This document shows, in pieces, positions 1-12,190 of a stretch of DNA of 64,000 bases (position 1 is its first letter; every line of letters begins with the position of its first letter). Origin of the DNA: an uncultured Pelagibacteraceae bacterium (GTDB taxonomy: Bacteria > Pseudomonadota > Alphaproteobacteria > Pelagibacterales > Pelagibacteraceae). The stretch covers positions 1 through 64,000 of the forward strand of contig CABYPE010000002.1 of the NCBI GenBank assembly GCA_902520685.1, in the 5' to 3' direction. Made by a program: the position numbers and the translations under genes. The notes beneath the pieces were generated by a model. It worked only from the letters and a program-made list of their open reading frames with translations. It did not search any database and had not been told where the DNA came from.

Positions 1-1
1 C

Positions 2-2983
2 GAAGCAATTACAGAGATTTATAAGATGTTAAGACCCGGTGAACCACCAACAATAGAAATTGCTACTCAAATATTTAATAATCTATTTTTTAGTTCTGAT
101 AGATATGATCTATCTGATGTAGGTAGAGTTAAGATGAACTCAAGATTAAATCAAGAATGTTCTGATAAAATTACGATTTTAAGAAATGATGATATTATAG
201 CAATTATACATAAAATGTTAGATTTAAGAGATGGTAAAGATGAAGTTGATGATATTGATCACTTGGGAAACAGAAGAGTGCGTTCAGTTGGTGAACTAGT
301 TGAAAATCAAGCTAGAATTGGTGTTTATAGAATGGAAAGAGCCATCAAAGAAAAGATGACTACACTCGACGTTGAATCAGCAATGCCACAAGATTTAATT
401 AATGCAAAGCCCCTAACCGTTTCATTAAAAGATTTTTTTGCAAGCTCACAACTGTCCCAATTCATGGATCAAACAAATCCTTTATCTGAAATTACACATA
501 AAAGGAGGGTTTCAGCTTTAGGTCCAGGTGGTCTGACTAGAGAGAGAGCTGGTTTTGAAGTTCGAGACGTTCATCCTACTCATTATGGAAGAATTTGTCC
601 GATCGAAACCCCAGAGGGACCAAACATTGGATTGATTAATAGTTTATCTACTTATGCAAAAATTAACAAATATGGATTTATAGAAAGTCCATATAAGAGA
701 GTTAAAGATGGAGTTGTACAAGATAAAGTTGAATATTTGTCAGCAATGGAGGAAACAAAATTTAATATTGCTCAGGCAAATACCAAAATAGATAAAAATG
801 GTAAAATTATAGAGGAGCTAGTTTCTTGCAGACAAAATTTGAACTTTTTATTATCTAAACCTGAAACTATTGATTACATTGATGTATCTCCAAAGCAGCT
901 AGTTTCAGTTGCAGCCTCTTTAATTCCATTTTTAGAAAATGATGATGCTAACAGGGCTTTAATGGGCTCAAATATGATGAGACAAGCAGTTCCATTATTA
1001 AAACCAGAATCTCCATTAGTTGGAACAGGAATTGAAAGCGATGTAGCACTTGATTCTGGAGTAACCATTGTTGCTAAAAGAGATGGTATTGTTGATAAAA
1101 TTGATGGAAAAAGAATTGTTGTAAAAGTTACTGAAGAAACTGATTTCACAAAATCAAGTGTAGATATTTACAATTTGCAAAAATTTAAAAGATCAAATCA
1201 AAATACATGTATTAATCAGAGACCATTAGTAAGAGTTGGTGATAAAGTTAAACCTGGAGATATAATTGCTGATGGACCATCAACTAGATTAGGTGAATTA
1301 GCATTAGGTAAAAACGTAACTGTAGCGTTTATGCCATGGCAAGGATATAATTTTGAAGACTCAATTTTAATTTCTGAAAGATGTGTAACTGATGACGTAT
1401 TTACATCTGTTCATATCGTTGAGTATGAAATTATGGCTAGAGATACAAAATTAGGTGAAGAAGAAATCACAAGAGATATACCTAATGTTAACGAAGAAGC
1501 ATTAAAAAATTTAGATGAGTCTGGAATTGTTTACATTGGTGCAGAAGTTAATGCCGGTGATATTTTAGTGGGAAAAGTTACACCAAAGGGAGATTCAGCA
1601 TCTGGCCCTGAAGAAAAATTATTAAGATCAATTTTTGGGGAAAAGGCAATAGATGTAACAGACACTTCTTTAAGAATGTCGAGAGGTAGTAGTGGTACAG
1701 TTGTAGATGTTAAAGTTTTTAACAGACATGGAATTGAAAAAGATGAAAGATCAATAACAATTGAAAGAGCAGAAATTGATCAAGTTCAACAAGATAAAAT
1801 TGTTGAGGAAGAAATTTTAGAAAGAAGTATTAAACAAAGAGCTGCGCAAATTTTATCGGGTACTTCATTATCGAAGAAACTTAAAGATCTCGATGCTGGG
1901 GCAAAGCTTGATTTTGATAATATAAATAAACTTGGAATTAATGATGTATTTAAAATTACTGTTAGTAACACAAAAGATGAAGCTACTTTAGCTCAATTAA
2001 AGGATCAATATAATAAAGCTAAACAAGATATTACTGAAAGATTTGAAGATAAGGTATTAAAAATTAGAAGTGGAGATGATTTATTACCAAGTGTAATGAA
2101 GATGGTTAAAGTTTTTGTTGCAATTAAAAGAAGATTAAGACCTGGTGATAAAATGTCTGGAAGACATGGTAATAAGGGTGTTGTTAGTAAAATTGTTCCA
2201 GTTGAAGATATGCCATACAGAGAAGATGGTAGACCTGTTGATATAGTTCTTAACCCGCTTGGAGTTCCAAGTCGTATGAATGTGGGTCAAATATTAGAAA
2301 CACATTTAGGTTGGGCTTGTAAGGAATTTGGCGAAAAAGTTAAAAAACTGGTAAATGAAAATAATAAAAAAATTGAAAAGACTGAAAAAATTTCAAAATT
2401 CTTAGAGTCTGTGTATGGAGAGGAAATTTTTAATGAAAAAGTTGATAAATTAAACAAAACTGAATTTAGAGATTTATGTGAAAATCTTCAAAGTGGTATT
2501 GCTATTTCAACTCCAGTATTTGATGGTGCTAAAGAAAAAGATGTTTCTGAAATGCTTGAATTAGCAAATCTTCCTGGTTCAGGTCAAACTTACTTGTGGG
2601 ACGGAAGAACAGGTGAACAATTTGATAGACCTGTAACTGTTGGAATTATTTATATGCTTAAACTGCACCATTTAGTCGAAGATAAAATTCATGCTAGATC
2701 AACAGGACCTTACAGTTTGGTAACACAACAACCTCTTGGTGGAAAAGCTCAATTAGGTGGTCAAAGATTTGGTGAGATGGAAGTATGGGCACTTGAAGCA
2801 TATGGTGCTTCTTATACATTACAGGAAATTTTAACTGTTAAATCAGATGATGTAGCTGGACGTGTAAAAGTTTATGAAACAATTGTTAAGGGTGAAGAAA
2901 ACTTTGAGTCTGGAATACCAGAGTCATTTAATGTTTTAGTAAAAGAAATTAAATCATTAGCATTAAACGTGGAGCTTAATTAG
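2..2983 (+). CDS. rpoB: DNA-directed RNA polymerase subunit beta (5' truncated by window edge)
   Basis: Open frame from base 2; conserved RpoB motifs ([56 protein letters not shown]); directly followed by rpoC. Confidence 0.98.
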   Translation, partial: EAITEIYKMLRPGEPPTIEIATQIFNNLFFSSDRYDLSDVGRVKMNSRLNQECSDKITILRNDDIIAIIHKMLDLRDGKDEVDDIDHLGNRRVRSVGELVENQARIGVYRMERAIKEKMTTLDVESAMPQDLINAKPLTVSLKDFFASSQLSQFMDQTNPLSEITHKRRVSALGPGGLTRERAGFEVRDVHPTHYGRICPIETPEGPNIGLINSLSTYAKINKYGFIESPYKRVKDGVVQDKVEYLSAMEETKFNIAQANTKIDKNGKIIEELVSCRQNLNFLLSKPETIDYIDVSPKQLVSVAASLIPFLENDDANRALMGSNMMRQAVPLLKPESPLVGTGIESDVALDSGVTIVAKRDGIVDKIDGKRIVVKVTEETDFTKSSVDIYNLQKFKRSNQNTCINQRPLVRVGDKVKPGDIIADGPSTRLGELALGKNVTVAFMPWQGYNFEDSILISERCVTDDVFTSVHIVEYEIMARDTKLGEEEITRDIPNVNEEALKNLDESGIVYIGAEVNAGDILVGKVTPKGDSASGPEEKLLRSIFGEKAIDVTDTSLRMSRGSSGTVVDVKVFNRHGIEKDERSITIERAEIDQVQQDKIVEEEILERSIKQRAAQILSGTSLSKKLKDLDAGAKLDFDNINKLGINDVFKITVSNTKDEATLAQLKDQYNKAKQDITERFEDKVLKIRSGDDLLPSVMKMVKVFVAIKRRLRPGDKMSGRHGNKGVVSKIVPVEDMPYREDGRPVDIVLNPLGVPSRMNVGQILETHLGWACKEFGEKVKKLVNENNKKIEKTEKISKFLESVYGEEIFNEKVDKLNKTEFRDLCENLQSGIAISTPVFDGAKEKDVSEMLELANLPGSGQTYLWDGRTGEQFDRPVTVGIIYMLKLHHLVEDKIHARSTGPYSLVTQQPLGGKAQLGGQRFGEMEVWALEAYGASYTLQEILTVKSDDVAGRVKVYETIVKGEENFESGIPESFNVLVKEIKSLALNVELN

Positions 2984-2985
2984 TT

Positions 2986-5900
2986 ATGAAAAAAGAATTA
3001 ACAGATCTTTTCAAAAACAATGAAATTTCAGAAGCTCAAAATTTTAATAGTATAAAAATTTCTCTAGCAAGTCCTGAAAAAATAAAATCATGGACTTATG
3101 GTGAAATTAAAAAACCAGAGACAATTAATTATAGAACATTTAGACCTGAAAAAGATGGTTTATTTTGTGCGAGAATTTTTGGGCCAATTAAAGATTATGA
3201 GTGTTTATGTGGAAAATATAAACGTATGAAGTTTAGAGGGATCATTTGTGAAAAATGTGGAGTTGAAGTAACAAGATCAAATGTGAGAAGAGAAAGAATG
3301 GGTCACATTAATTTGGCAACACCAGTTGCGCACATATGGTTTTTAAAATCACTTCCTAGCAGAATAGCTCTGGCAGTTGATATGAAATTAAAGGAGATTG
3401 AAAGAGTACTATATTTTGAAAATTTTATAGTTATTGAACCTGGATTAACTGGATTAAAGAAAAATCAGCTTTTAAACGAGGAAGAGTTAGCAAAATTTCA
3501 AGATGAGTTTGGTGAAGAGGCCTTTACTGCGGGGATTGGTGCTGAAGCTGTACTAGAGATGTTAAAAAATTTAGATCTTGAGTTAGAAAGAAAAAATTTA
3601 GTTAACTACATCAAAGAAACAAAATCTAAAGTCAATGAGGAAAGAGCTATCAAAAGATTAAAACTTATAGAGTCTTTTGTAGAAACGGGCCAAAAACCAG
3701 AGTGGATGATAATGACTGTTGTGCCTGTTATTCCACCTGAACTTAGACCACTTGTACCTTTGGATGGTGGAAGATTTGCCACTTCAGATCTAAATGATTT
3801 ATACAGAAGAGTTATTAATAGAAATAATCGTCTTAAAAGATTAATGGATCTTAAGGCTCCCGATATTATTGTAAGAAATGAAAAAAGAATGCTTCAAGAG
3901 TCTGTCGATGCATTATTCGATAATGGAAGACGAGGAAGAGTAATTACTGGAACAGGAAAAAGACCTCTTAAATCCTTAGCTGAAATGTTAAAAGGTAAAC
4001 AAGGTCGATTTAGACAAAATTTATTAGGAAAGCGTGTAGATTATTCAGGTAGATCTGTAATTGTTGTTGGACCAGATTTGAAATTACATGAATGTGGTCT
4101 TCCTAAAAAAATGGCATTAGAATTATTCAAACCATTTTTATATGCAAGATTAAACAAATTAGGTTTAGCTTCAACAATTAAACAAGCAAAAAAATTAGTA
4201 GAAAAAGAGACTAATGCGGTTTGGGACGCACTTGAGTTAATTGTTAGAGAACACCCTGTATTGTTGAATAGGGCACCAACTCTTCATAGACTTGGAGTAC
4301 AAGCTTTTGAACCAAAATTAATTGAAGGTGATGCAATAGAACTTCACCCTTTGACTTGTGCAGCTTTTAACGCAGATTTTGATGGTGATCAAATGGCTGT
4401 TCATGTGCCTTTAAGTTTAGAGGCACAATTAGAGGCAAGAATTTTGATGCTTTCGACAAATAATATTTTATCCCCTTCAAATGGAAAACCAATCATAGTT
4501 CCAAGTCAGGATATGATTTTAGGAATTTATTATTTATCTCAAGAACCATTAACAGATAAGCCTTCTGGATATTTTGTTGATGCAGATCAAATTGAATTTG
4601 CCTTATCTTCTGGACAGATAAAAGTTCATAGCACTATTATCTCAAGATTTGAAACGATTGATGAAAAAGGCGATAAAAAATTTGAAAAATATACTTCAAC
4701 AGCTGGAAGATTTTTATTAGCAAATCTTTTACCAAAAAATAAAGATATTAAGTTTTCTTTAGTTGATAGATTATTACCTAAAAAAGTTGTTTCAGAAGTT
4801 ATTGATATAGTATTTAGATTTTGTGGACAAAAAACTACAGTTATTTTCTGTGATAAATTAAAAGATTTAGGTTTTAAACACGCATTCAAAGCTGGTATTT
4901 CATTTGGAAAAGATGATCTTGTTATTCCTGAGAGTAAAACTCAATTGATAGATGATACAAAAAAATTAATTGCAGATTATGAAACACAATATGCAGAAGG
5001 ATTAATCACTAGAGGTGAAAAATATAATAAAGTAGTAGATGCTTGGTCAAAATGTACAGACAAAGTTGCTGGCGAAATGATGAAAGGTATATCTGCTACA
5101 GAAAAAACACCTGAAGGATTAAAAATAAATTCAGTATTTATGATGGCTGATAGTGGAGCCAGAGGTTCTGCAGCCCAGATGAAGCAATTGGCTGGTATGA
5201 GAGGCTTGATTGCAAAACCATCCGGGGAAATTATTGAAAGTCCAATTATATCTAATTTTAAAGAGGGATTGACTGCTTTAGAATATTTTAATTCTACTCA
5301 CGGGGCTAGAAAAGGATTAGCTGATACAGCTTTAAAAACTGCAAGTTCAGGTTATTTAACTAGAAGACTTTGTGATGTGGCTCAAGATTTAACAATAACA
5401 AAAGTTAATTGCGAAAATCCTGGATTTATTGAATTATCAGAAATATTAGAGGGTGGTAATGTTGTGGTTAGCTTATCTGAAAGAGCATTAGGAAGAGTTA
5501 CTGCTGCTGATGTAAAAAATCCCATAACTGGAGAAGTTATAATTAAAAAATCTTCTATGATAGATGAGTCATCTTGTGATAAAATTGATGCCGCAGGTAT
5601 TAAATCAATAAAAGTATTTTCAGTTATGACTTGTAGCTCTAAAGAAGGCGTTTGCTCAACTTGTTATGGAAGAGATTTATCTAGGGGTAAAATGGTCCAT
5701 GTTGGTGAAGCTATTGGAATGATTTCTGCTCAATCCATAGGTGAGCCTGGAACACAGTTAACAATGAGAACGTTTCACGTAGGAGGTACAGCATCTGTAA
5801 AACAAGATTCTCAAATTGTTACAAAAAATGAGGGTACTTTAAAAATTATTAATTCAAATATTTTAGAAGATTCTAAGAAAAATTTAATTGTTATGGGAAG

Positions 5901-7149
5901 AAATACTCAGCTTTCAATTGAAGATGATAATGGAGTTCAAGTTGCAGTTTATAAAGTTGCTTATGGATCAAAATTATTCTTTAAAAATGATGATAAAGTT
6001 AAATCAAATACAAAAATTTGTGAATGGGATCCTTACACAACACCTGTTATTGCAGAAAAAAGTGGTATAGCAAGTTTTGTAGATTTAATTGATGGTGTTT
6101 CTATTCAGGAAACTACAGACGATGCAACTGGAATATCGTCTAAATCAGTAATTGACTGGAGAGCACAATCTAAAAGTACAGATTTAAAACCAAGAATAAC
6201 TTTAAGAGATGAAAAAGGTAATGTAATTAAAAAAGCAGATGATAATGAAGCAAGATATTACTTAGTCCCTGACTCAATTTTGTCTGTAAAAGATGGACAA
6301 AAAGTTTCAGCTGGAGACGTGATTGCTAGACTTCCTAAAGAAACAACAAAAACTAAAGATATTACTGGTGGGCTACCAAGAGTAGCAGAATTATTTGAAG
6401 CTAGAAAAGCAAAAGACAGTGCTATTATTGCTGAAAATGATGGACAAGTAGTTTTTGGTAAAGAAGTAAGAGGAAAACAAAGAGTTTCAATTGTTCCTGA
6501 AGATGGAGCTGAACCATCAAATTATTTAATTCCAAAAGGCAAACATATTAACTTTAATCAAGGTGAAAAAATTAAAAAGGGTGAGTATCTCCTAGATGGA
6601 CAACCTTTACCGCATGATATTTTAAGAATTATGGGGATTAAAGATTTAACTGAATATTTTGTTAACCAAGTTCAAGAGGTTTACAGATTACAAGGTGTTA
6701 TAATTAATGATAAACATATTGAAACAATCCTAAGACAAATGCTTAAAAAAGTTGAAGTTAAAAACTCAGGAGATTCGTCATATTTACCTGGGGAGATTAT
6801 TGATAGAATTAAATTTGATATTTTAAATGAAAAACTTAAAGCAGAAGGAAAAACACCAGCTGTAGGAGAAAGAGTGCTCATGGGTATTACTAAGGCATCT
6901 TTACAAACTGAGTCATTTATTTCAGCAGCTTCATTTCAGGAAACAACTAGAGTTTTAACAGATGCAGCAATTAAAGGAAAAGTAGATCCTCTAAACGGTT
7001 TAAAAGAGAATGTTATTGTTGGTAGATTAGTGCCAGCAGGAACAGGTAATATAAAGAACAAATGGAACAAAAAAGCTCTTGAAGATGATAATCAATTTTT
7101 ATCAGAACAGGATAAAATTGAAGCTTCAGAAACCCCTGTAAATCAATAA
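2986..7149 (+). CDS. rpoC: DNA-directed RNA polymerase subunit beta'
   Basis: [12 protein letters not shown] catalytic motif; zinc finger [23 protein letters not shown]. Confidence 0.98.
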   Translation: MKKELTDLFKNNEISEAQNFNSIKISLASPEKIKSWTYGEIKKPETINYRTFRPEKDGLFCARIFGPIKDYECLCGKYKRMKFRGIICEKCGVEVTRSNVRRERMGHINLATPVAHIWFLKSLPSRIALAVDMKLKEIERVLYFENFIVIEPGLTGLKKNQLLNEEELAKFQDEFGEEAFTAGIGAEAVLEMLKNLDLELERKNLVNYIKETKSKVNEERAIKRLKLIESFVETGQKPEWMIMTVVPVIPPELRPLVPLDGGRFATSDLNDLYRRVINRNNRLKRLMDLKAPDIIVRNEKRMLQESVDALFDNGRRGRVITGTGKRPLKSLAEMLKGKQGRFRQNLLGKRVDYSGRSVIVVGPDLKLHECGLPKKMALELFKPFLYARLNKLGLASTIKQAKKLVEKETNAVWDALELIVREHPVLLNRAPTLHRLGVQAFEPKLIEGDAIELHPLTCAAFNADFDGDQMAVHVPLSLEAQLEARILMLSTNNILSPSNGKPIIVPSQDMILGIYYLSQEPLTDKPSGYFVDADQIEFALSSGQIKVHSTIISRFETIDEKGDKKFEKYTSTAGRFLLANLLPKNKDIKFSLVDRLLPKKVVSEVIDIVFRFCGQKTTVIFCDKLKDLGFKHAFKAGISFGKDDLVIPESKTQLIDDTKKLIADYETQYAEGLITRGEKYNKVVDAWSKCTDKVAGEMMKGISATEKTPEGLKINSVFMMADSGARGSAAQMKQLAGMRGLIAKPSGEIIESPIISNFKEGLTALEYFNSTHGARKGLADTALKTASSGYLTRRLCDVAQDLTITKVNCENPGFIELSEILEGGNVVVSLSERALGRVTAADVKNPITGEVIIKKSSMIDESSCDKIDAAGIKSIKVFSVMTCSSKEGVCSTCYGRDLSRGKMVHVGEAIGMISAQSIGEPGTQLTMRTFHVGGTASVKQDSQIVTKNEGTLKIINSNILEDSKKNLIVMGRNTQLSIEDDNGVQVAVYKVAYGSKLFFKNDDKVKSNTKICEWDPYTTPVIAEKSGIASFVDLIDGVSIQETTDDATGISSKSVIDWRAQSKSTDLKPRITLRDEKGNVIKKADDNEARYYLVPDSILSVKDGQKVSAGDVIARLPKETTKTKDITGGLPRVAELFEARKAKDSAIIAENDGQVVFGKEVRGKQRVSIVPEDGAEPSNYLIPKGKHINFNQGEKIKKGEYLLDGQPLPHDILRIMGIKDLTEYFVNQVQEVYRLQGVIINDKHIETILRQMLKKVEVKNSGDSSYLPGEIIDRIKFDILNEKLKAEGKTPAVGERVLMGITKASLQTESFISAASFQETTRVLTDAAIKGKVDPLNGLKENVIVGRLVPAGTGNIKNKWNKKALEDDNQFLSEQDKIEASETPVNQ

Positions 7150-7173
7150 AATTTCATCATTCAATTACTAGTT

Positions 7174-7279
7174 TTAGTTTGACAAAGTCAAATTAATTAG
7201 TATTTTGGCGGTGTTTTTGGTTGGAATGTAGTGTTATTCATAGACACTAAACGCTGCCACTAATAACCTGTCAGTTATT
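7174..7279 (+). promoter_or_regulatory. Structured rpoC-rpsL intergenic leader with three predicted hairpins and a sigma70-like promoter (TTGACA 7179-7184, N16, TATTTT 7201-7206)
   Basis: Hand-folded inverted repeats: 7174-7183/7187-7196, 7206-7216/7249-7259 enclosing 7230-7234/7244-7248, and 7262-7267/7274-7279. Confidence 0.5.
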
Positions 7280-7314
7280 TCTTTCAAAAACAATTATTAA
7301 AAATTTAAAAAATT

Positions 7315-7686
7315 ATGCCGACTATTAATCAGTTATTAAAAAATAAAAGAGTAAAACAAAGTAAAAGAAATAAAGTTCCAGCTCTTCAAAAACAACCTTT
7401 GAAAAGAGGTGTTTGTGTAAAAGTTTATACAACTACACCAAAAAAACCAAACTCGGCACTAAGAAAGGTTGCAAGAGTAAGATTATCAAATGGTTTTGAA
7501 GTTACAGCTTATATTCCTGGTGAAGGACATAATTTACAAGAACACTCGGTTGTTTTAATTCGTGGTGGACGTGTTAAAGATTTACCTGGAGTTCGTTATC
7601 ATATTCTGAGGGGTAATCTAGATACCCAAGGTGTTGCTAATAGAAAAAAAAGAAGATCTTTATACGGTACAAAAAAAGGTAAATAA
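7315..7686 (+). CDS. rpsL: 30S ribosomal protein S12
   Basis: Canonical S12 sequence ([55 protein letters not shown]). Confidence 0.98.
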   Translation: MPTINQLLKNKRVKQSKRNKVPALQKQPLKRGVCVKVYTTTPKKPNSALRKVARVRLSNGFEVTAYIPGEGHNLQEHSVVLIRGGRVKDLPGVRYHILRGNLDTQGVANRKKRRSLYGTKKGK

Positions 7687-7689
7687 TTT

Positions 7690-8160
7690 ATGTCTAGAAA
7701 AAAAACTCAACCAAAAAAAAATATAGTTCCCGACCCAAAGTTCAAATCTACAATTATCCCAAAATTAATTAATAATATTATGTATGATGGTAAAAGGGGT
7801 GTTGCTGCTAAAATAGTTTATGATGCAATAGATAAGATTAAAACAAAAAGTAAAGATGAACCAATTAATATTTTTAATGAAGCAATTAATAACATTAAAC
7901 CAACTGTTGAAGTTAGATCCAGAAGAGTAGGTGGAGCGACTTATCAAGTACCAGTAGAGGTAAAAAGTAAAAGAGCTCAAGCATTAGCAATTAGATGGTT
8001 AGTAGATTCAGCAAGAAAAAGAAAAGATAAACATATGTCAGATAAAATTTTTAATGAACTTTATGATGCATATGAAAAAAAAGGTGCGGCAGTGAAAAAA
8101 AGAGAGGATGTTCATAAAATGGCAGAGTCAAATAAAGCATTTGCTCATTTTAGATGGTAA
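7690..8160 (+). CDS. rpsG: 30S ribosomal protein S7
   Basis: S7 motifs (VEVRSRRVGGATYQVPVEV); str operon position. Confidence 0.97.
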   Translation: MSRKKTQPKKNIVPDPKFKSTIIPKLINNIMYDGKRGVAAKIVYDAIDKIKTKSKDEPINIFNEAINNIKPTVEVRSRRVGGATYQVPVEVKSKRAQALAIRWLVDSARKRKDKHMSDKIFNELYDAYEKKGAAVKKREDVHKMAESNKAFAHFRW

Positions 8161-8166
8161 TAAATT

Positions 8167-10245
8167 ATGGCTAGAACTCATACTTTAGATAAATATAGAA
8201 ATATTGGTATCATGGCCCACATAGATGCTGGTAAAACAACAACAACTGAAAGAGTTCTATACTATACAGGTAAAAGTCATAAAATTGGAGAGGTCCACGA
8301 TGGTGCAGCTACAATGGACTGGATGGAACAAGAGCAAGAAAGAGGTATCACAATTACTTCAGCTGCTACAACATGTTTTTGGCAGGATCATAGGATAAAT
8401 ATTATAGACACACCTGGTCACGTTGATTTTACAATAGAGGTAGAGAGATCTTTAAAAGTTTTAGACGGCGCGGTAGCAGTTTTTGATGGTGTTGCTGGTG
8501 TGGAGCCTCAGTCTGAAACAGTCTGGAGACAAGCAGATAAATATAAAGTTCCAAGAATTTGTTTTGTTAATAAATTAGACAGAACAGGTGCAGATTTTTT
8601 TAGATGTGTAGATATGATTAGGGATAGACTAGGTGCTAAACCGTTACCAATCCAAGTTCCAATTGGTATTGAGTCCTCTTTAACTGGAGTTGTGGATCTA
8701 GTTAAAATGAAAGCCCAAGTATGGAAAAATGAAGCTTTGGGAGCTGAATGGGAATATAAGGATATACCAGAAGATCTTAAGGAAATATCACAAAAATATA
8801 GAACAGAATTAGTTGAGATGGCAGTTGAGCAAGATGAACAATTAATGGAGTCTTATTTAAATGGTGATGAGATTAAAGAAGAAGATTTAATAAAATGTAT
8901 TAGAAAAGGCACGCTTAATTTTAGTTTTGTGCCAATTTTAACTGGTTCTGCATTTAAAAACAAAGGTGTTCAACCTTTACTTGATGCTGTAATTAATTAT
9001 TTACCAAGTCCAATAGATATTGGTTCTATAAAGGGAACAAAACCTGATTCTGAAGAAGAAATAGAAATGAAATTTGAGGATGGAGCAGGTTTTTCTGCTT
9101 TAGCTTTCAAAGTAGCAAACGATCCATTTGTTGGTTCTCTGACTTTTATAAGAGTTTATTCAGGTACTATTAAAACTGGAACAGGAATTTATAATTCATC
9201 TAAAGAAAAAGAAGAAAGAGTTGGCAGAATGCTTCTAATGCATGCAAACTCAAGAGAAGATATCAAAGAAGCTAATGCAGGTGATATCGTGGCTTTGGCT
9301 GGTTTAAAATACACTATTACAGGTCACACCCTGTGTGATGAAGAAAAACCTGTTTTATTAGAGCCAATGGAATTTCCTGATCCAGTAATTGAAATTGCCG
9401 TTGAACCAAAAACTAAAGCTGACCAGGAGAAAATGGGTGAAGCTTTAGGCAGATTAGCTAAAGAAGATCCTTCATTTAGAGTAACGTCAGATGAAGAGTC
9501 CGGACAAACAATAATTAAAGGAATGGGTGAACTCCATTTAGATATAATTGTAGATAGAATGAAAAGAGAATTTAAAGTTGAGGCTAATGTTGGAGCTCCT
9601 CAAGTAGCTTACAGAGAGACATTAGAAAATGCTTCTGAGGTTGAATACACTCACAAAAAACAAAGTGGTGGTGCAGGTCAATTTGCTAAAGTTAAACTTT
9701 TAGTTGAACCTCAAGAGCCAGGTGCAGGTAGATCTGTTGAAAGTAAAATCAAAGGCGGAGCTATTCCAAAAGAATTTATACCTGGCGTTGAAAAAGGAAT
9801 TGAAACTGTTTCTGATAATGGAATTTTAGCCGGGTTTCCAATGATTGATTATAAAGTAACAATTTTAGATGGATTACATCACGATGTAGACTCAAGTGTC
9901 TTAGCATTCGAGTTAGCTAGTAGAGCGTGTTTTAAAGAAGCATGTACCAAAGGAACTCTTAAATTATTAGAACCGGTTATGAGAGTTGAGGTTGTAACGC
10001 CTGAAGACTATATGGGAGATGTAATTGGAGATTTAAATAGTAGACGAGGCCAAATCAGCACTCAAGAGCAAAGAGGAAATGCCACTGTAATAACAGCTAT
10101 GGTTCCTTTAGCAAATATGTTTGGATATATTAATAATTTAAGATCTATGTCTCAAGGTAGAGCTCAGTATTCAATGTTTTTTGATCATTACTCAAAAGTG
10201 CCTCAAAATGTTCAAGATGAAGTAACTAAAAAGATTGCGGGATAA
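8167..10245 (+). CDS. fusA: Elongation factor G
   Basis: GTPase motifs [25 protein letters not shown]; 692 aa. Confidence 0.98.
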   Translation: MARTHTLDKYRNIGIMAHIDAGKTTTTERVLYYTGKSHKIGEVHDGAATMDWMEQEQERGITITSAATTCFWQDHRINIIDTPGHVDFTIEVERSLKVLDGAVAVFDGVAGVEPQSETVWRQADKYKVPRICFVNKLDRTGADFFRCVDMIRDRLGAKPLPIQVPIGIESSLTGVVDLVKMKAQVWKNEALGAEWEYKDIPEDLKEISQKYRTELVEMAVEQDEQLMESYLNGDEIKEEDLIKCIRKGTLNFSFVPILTGSAFKNKGVQPLLDAVINYLPSPIDIGSIKGTKPDSEEEIEMKFEDGAGFSALAFKVANDPFVGSLTFIRVYSGTIKTGTGIYNSSKEKEERVGRMLLMHANSREDIKEANAGDIVALAGLKYTITGHTLCDEEKPVLLEPMEFPDPVIEIAVEPKTKADQEKMGEALGRLAKEDPSFRVTSDEESGQTIIKGMGELHLDIIVDRMKREFKVEANVGAPQVAYRETLENASEVEYTHKKQSGGAGQFAKVKLLVEPQEPGAGRSVESKIKGGAIPKEFIPGVEKGIETVSDNGILAGFPMIDYKVTILDGLHHDVDSSVLAFELASRACFKEACTKGTLKLLEPVMRVEVVTPEDYMGDVIGDLNSRRGQISTQEQRGNATVITAMVPLANMFGYINNLRSMSQGRAQYSMFFDHYSKVPQNVQDEVTKKIAG

Positions 10246-10247
10246 TT

Positions 10248-10556
10248 ATGGAAAAACAGAACATTAGAATTAAATTACGGGCATATGATAATAAGATTTT
10301 AGACGCATCTACTGAAGAAATTGTAAATACTGTAAAAAGAACTGGTGCAACAATCAAAGGCCCAATACCATTACCAACTAAGATTGAGAGATATACAGTG
10401 TTACGATCACCACATATTGATAAAAAAAGCAGAGAACAATTTGAGTCAAGAACTCACAAAAGATTAATAGACATAGTTGAACCTACTCCCCAAACAGTTG
10501 AAGCTTTAATGAAATTAGACTTAGCTTCTGGTGTTGATGTGGAAATTAAAATTTAA
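10248..10556 (+). CDS. rpsJ: 30S ribosomal protein S10
   Basis: S10 family sequence; head of S10 operon. Confidence 0.97.
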   Translation: MEKQNIRIKLRAYDNKILDASTEEIVNTVKRTGATIKGPIPLPTKIERYTVLRSPHIDKKSREQFESRTHKRLIDIVEPTPQTVEALMKLDLASGVDVEIKI

Positions 10557-10559
10557 ATT

Positions 10560-11270
10560 ATGAGTGAGATAGCTTTAATTGGAAAAAAAATAGGTATGAC
10601 AAGAGAGTTTTATAAAACTGGTCAGATAGTACCAGTGACTGTTTTGAAAATGGAAAAAGCTAGGGTAATTCAAGTAATTGATAAAGAAAAAAGAGGTTAT
10701 GCAGCAGTGCAACTTGGTTATGGAAAAATTAAAAATTCTAAGCTTACAAAAGCTATGAAAGGGTTTTTTGCAAAAAAAAATACTGAAGCCAAAAAATTAT
10801 TGAAAGAGTTTAGAGTAGGTAAAACAGAAACTTTTAAAGAAGGTAATGAGTTTGGATTAGAAATTTTTAAAGACATCAAATTTGTTGATACTAAATCAAA
10901 AACAATTGGAAAAGGATTCGCTGGGGCGATGAAAAGACATAATTTTGGTGGTTTAAGAGCTACGCACGGTGTATCGGTATCTCATAGATCTCATGGATCA
11001 ACTGGTCAGAGACAGGATCCAGGTAAAGTATTTAAAGGTAAAAAGATGGCAGGTCATATGGGTGACAAATTAAGAACAATGCAAAATATTGAAATTATTA
11101 GGGCAGATATTGAAAATGAATTACTTTATTTAAAAGGATCTATACCAGGTCCAAAAAACTCAGAAATTTTAGTTAAAAAATCAGTAAAAAATACAAGCAA
11201 ATTAACAATTGAAGAAAAAATTAAAGTTGTGGAAGAAGCTAAAAAAACACCTGAGAAAAAGAAAAAATAA
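10560..11270 (+). CDS. rplC: 50S ribosomal protein L3
   Basis: GLRATHGVSVSHRSHGSTGQRQDPGKVFKGKKMAGHMG motif. Confidence 0.97.
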   Translation: MSEIALIGKKIGMTREFYKTGQIVPVTVLKMEKARVIQVIDKEKRGYAAVQLGYGKIKNSKLTKAMKGFFAKKNTEAKKLLKEFRVGKTETFKEGNEFGLEIFKDIKFVDTKSKTIGKGFAGAMKRHNFGGLRATHGVSVSHRSHGSTGQRQDPGKVFKGKKMAGHMGDKLRTMQNIEIIRADIENELLYLKGSIPGPKNSEILVKKSVKNTSKLTIEEKIKVVEEAKKTPEKKKK

Positions 11271-11893
11271 TGAAATTAGATAAATTAAACTTAGATGGAA
11301 AAAAAGACTCTATTGAAGTCTTAGATAAAATATTTTCAGCTAAAATAAATAAAAAATTAGTTAATGGTGTCTTGTATAAAACAAATGCAAATTATAAAGG
11401 AAGGCACGCAAAAACAAAACAACAGAATGAAGTATCAGGACCAACTTCAAAAATATATGCACAAAAAGGAACAGGTGGAGCAAGACATGCTAGTAGAAAA
11501 GCACCAATTTTTGTAGGTGGTGGTGTAGCTCACGGTCCAAAAGGTGAACTTTCATACAAAAAAAGAAAGTTAAATAAGAGTGAAAAAAAATTAAGTGTTG
11601 CATCTTTAATAACAGAAAAAAATAAAAACAAAAATTTACTAATTTTTAATGACTTTAATAATGAAATTAAAAAAACTAAAGAAATGAACTCAATAATAAA
11701 AAAATTTGAAATTACTAACTCTTTAATAATTTTAGATAAAAACTCTAAAGAGAAAATAGAAAAATCAGTTAGGAATATTCCTAATGTTAAAGTTACTGAT
11801 GTAAATCATTTTAGTGCTTTTGACATAGTAAAATTTAAAAAAGTAGTTTTTACAGAAAGTTCAATAAAAGAATTAGAAAAGAGATACTCATAA
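11270..11893 (+). CDS. rplD: 50S ribosomal protein L4
   Basis: L4 motif QKGTGGARHASRKAPIFVGGGVAHGPK. Confidence 0.96.
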   Translation: MKLDKLNLDGKKDSIEVLDKIFSAKINKKLVNGVLYKTNANYKGRHAKTKQQNEVSGPTSKIYAQKGTGGARHASRKAPIFVGGGVAHGPKGELSYKKRKLNKSEKKLSVASLITEKNKNKNLLIFNDFNNEIKKTKEMNSIIKKFEITNSLIILDKNSKEKIEKSVRNIPNVKVTDVNHFSAFDIVKFKKVVFTESSIKELEKRYS

Positions 11894-12186
11894 TGGAAAA
11901 GTTACATTTATACGATAAAATTTTATCTCCATTGGTAACAGAAAAAACAACCAATTTGTCTGAACAAAATAAAGTAATTTTTAAAGTTCCAGCATCTGCA
12001 AATAAAAAAAATTTAAAAACAAATATTGAAAAAATTTTTAAAGTAAATGTTACTAAGATTAATATTATTAATAAACAAAACAGGACTAAATTAACTAGAG
12101 GAAAAAAAGTAAAAGTATCTGGTTTTAAAAAAGCAATAATCACATTAAAAAAAGGTCAAAGTATTGATTTGACAACTGGAGTTTAA
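11893..12186 (+). CDS. rplW: 50S ribosomal protein L23
   Basis: L23-like sequence; operon position. Confidence 0.95.
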   Translation: MEKLHLYDKILSPLVTEKTTNLSEQNKVIFKVPASANKKNLKTNIEKIFKVNVTKINIINKQNRTKLTRGKKVKVSGFKKAIITLKKGQSIDLTTGV

Positions 12187-12190
12187 TTAA

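Noticed and set aside
874-1149. Antisense ORFs opposite rpoB/rpoC (874-1149, 1786-1971, 4626-4889, 6681-6881)
   Set aside because: Lie fully opposite well-conserved coding sequence; hydrophobic/Ser-rich translations typical of antisense AT-rich frames
5888-6070. 60-aa + strand ORF inside rpoC
   Set aside because: Out-of-frame with rpoC, no recognisable family, chance open frame
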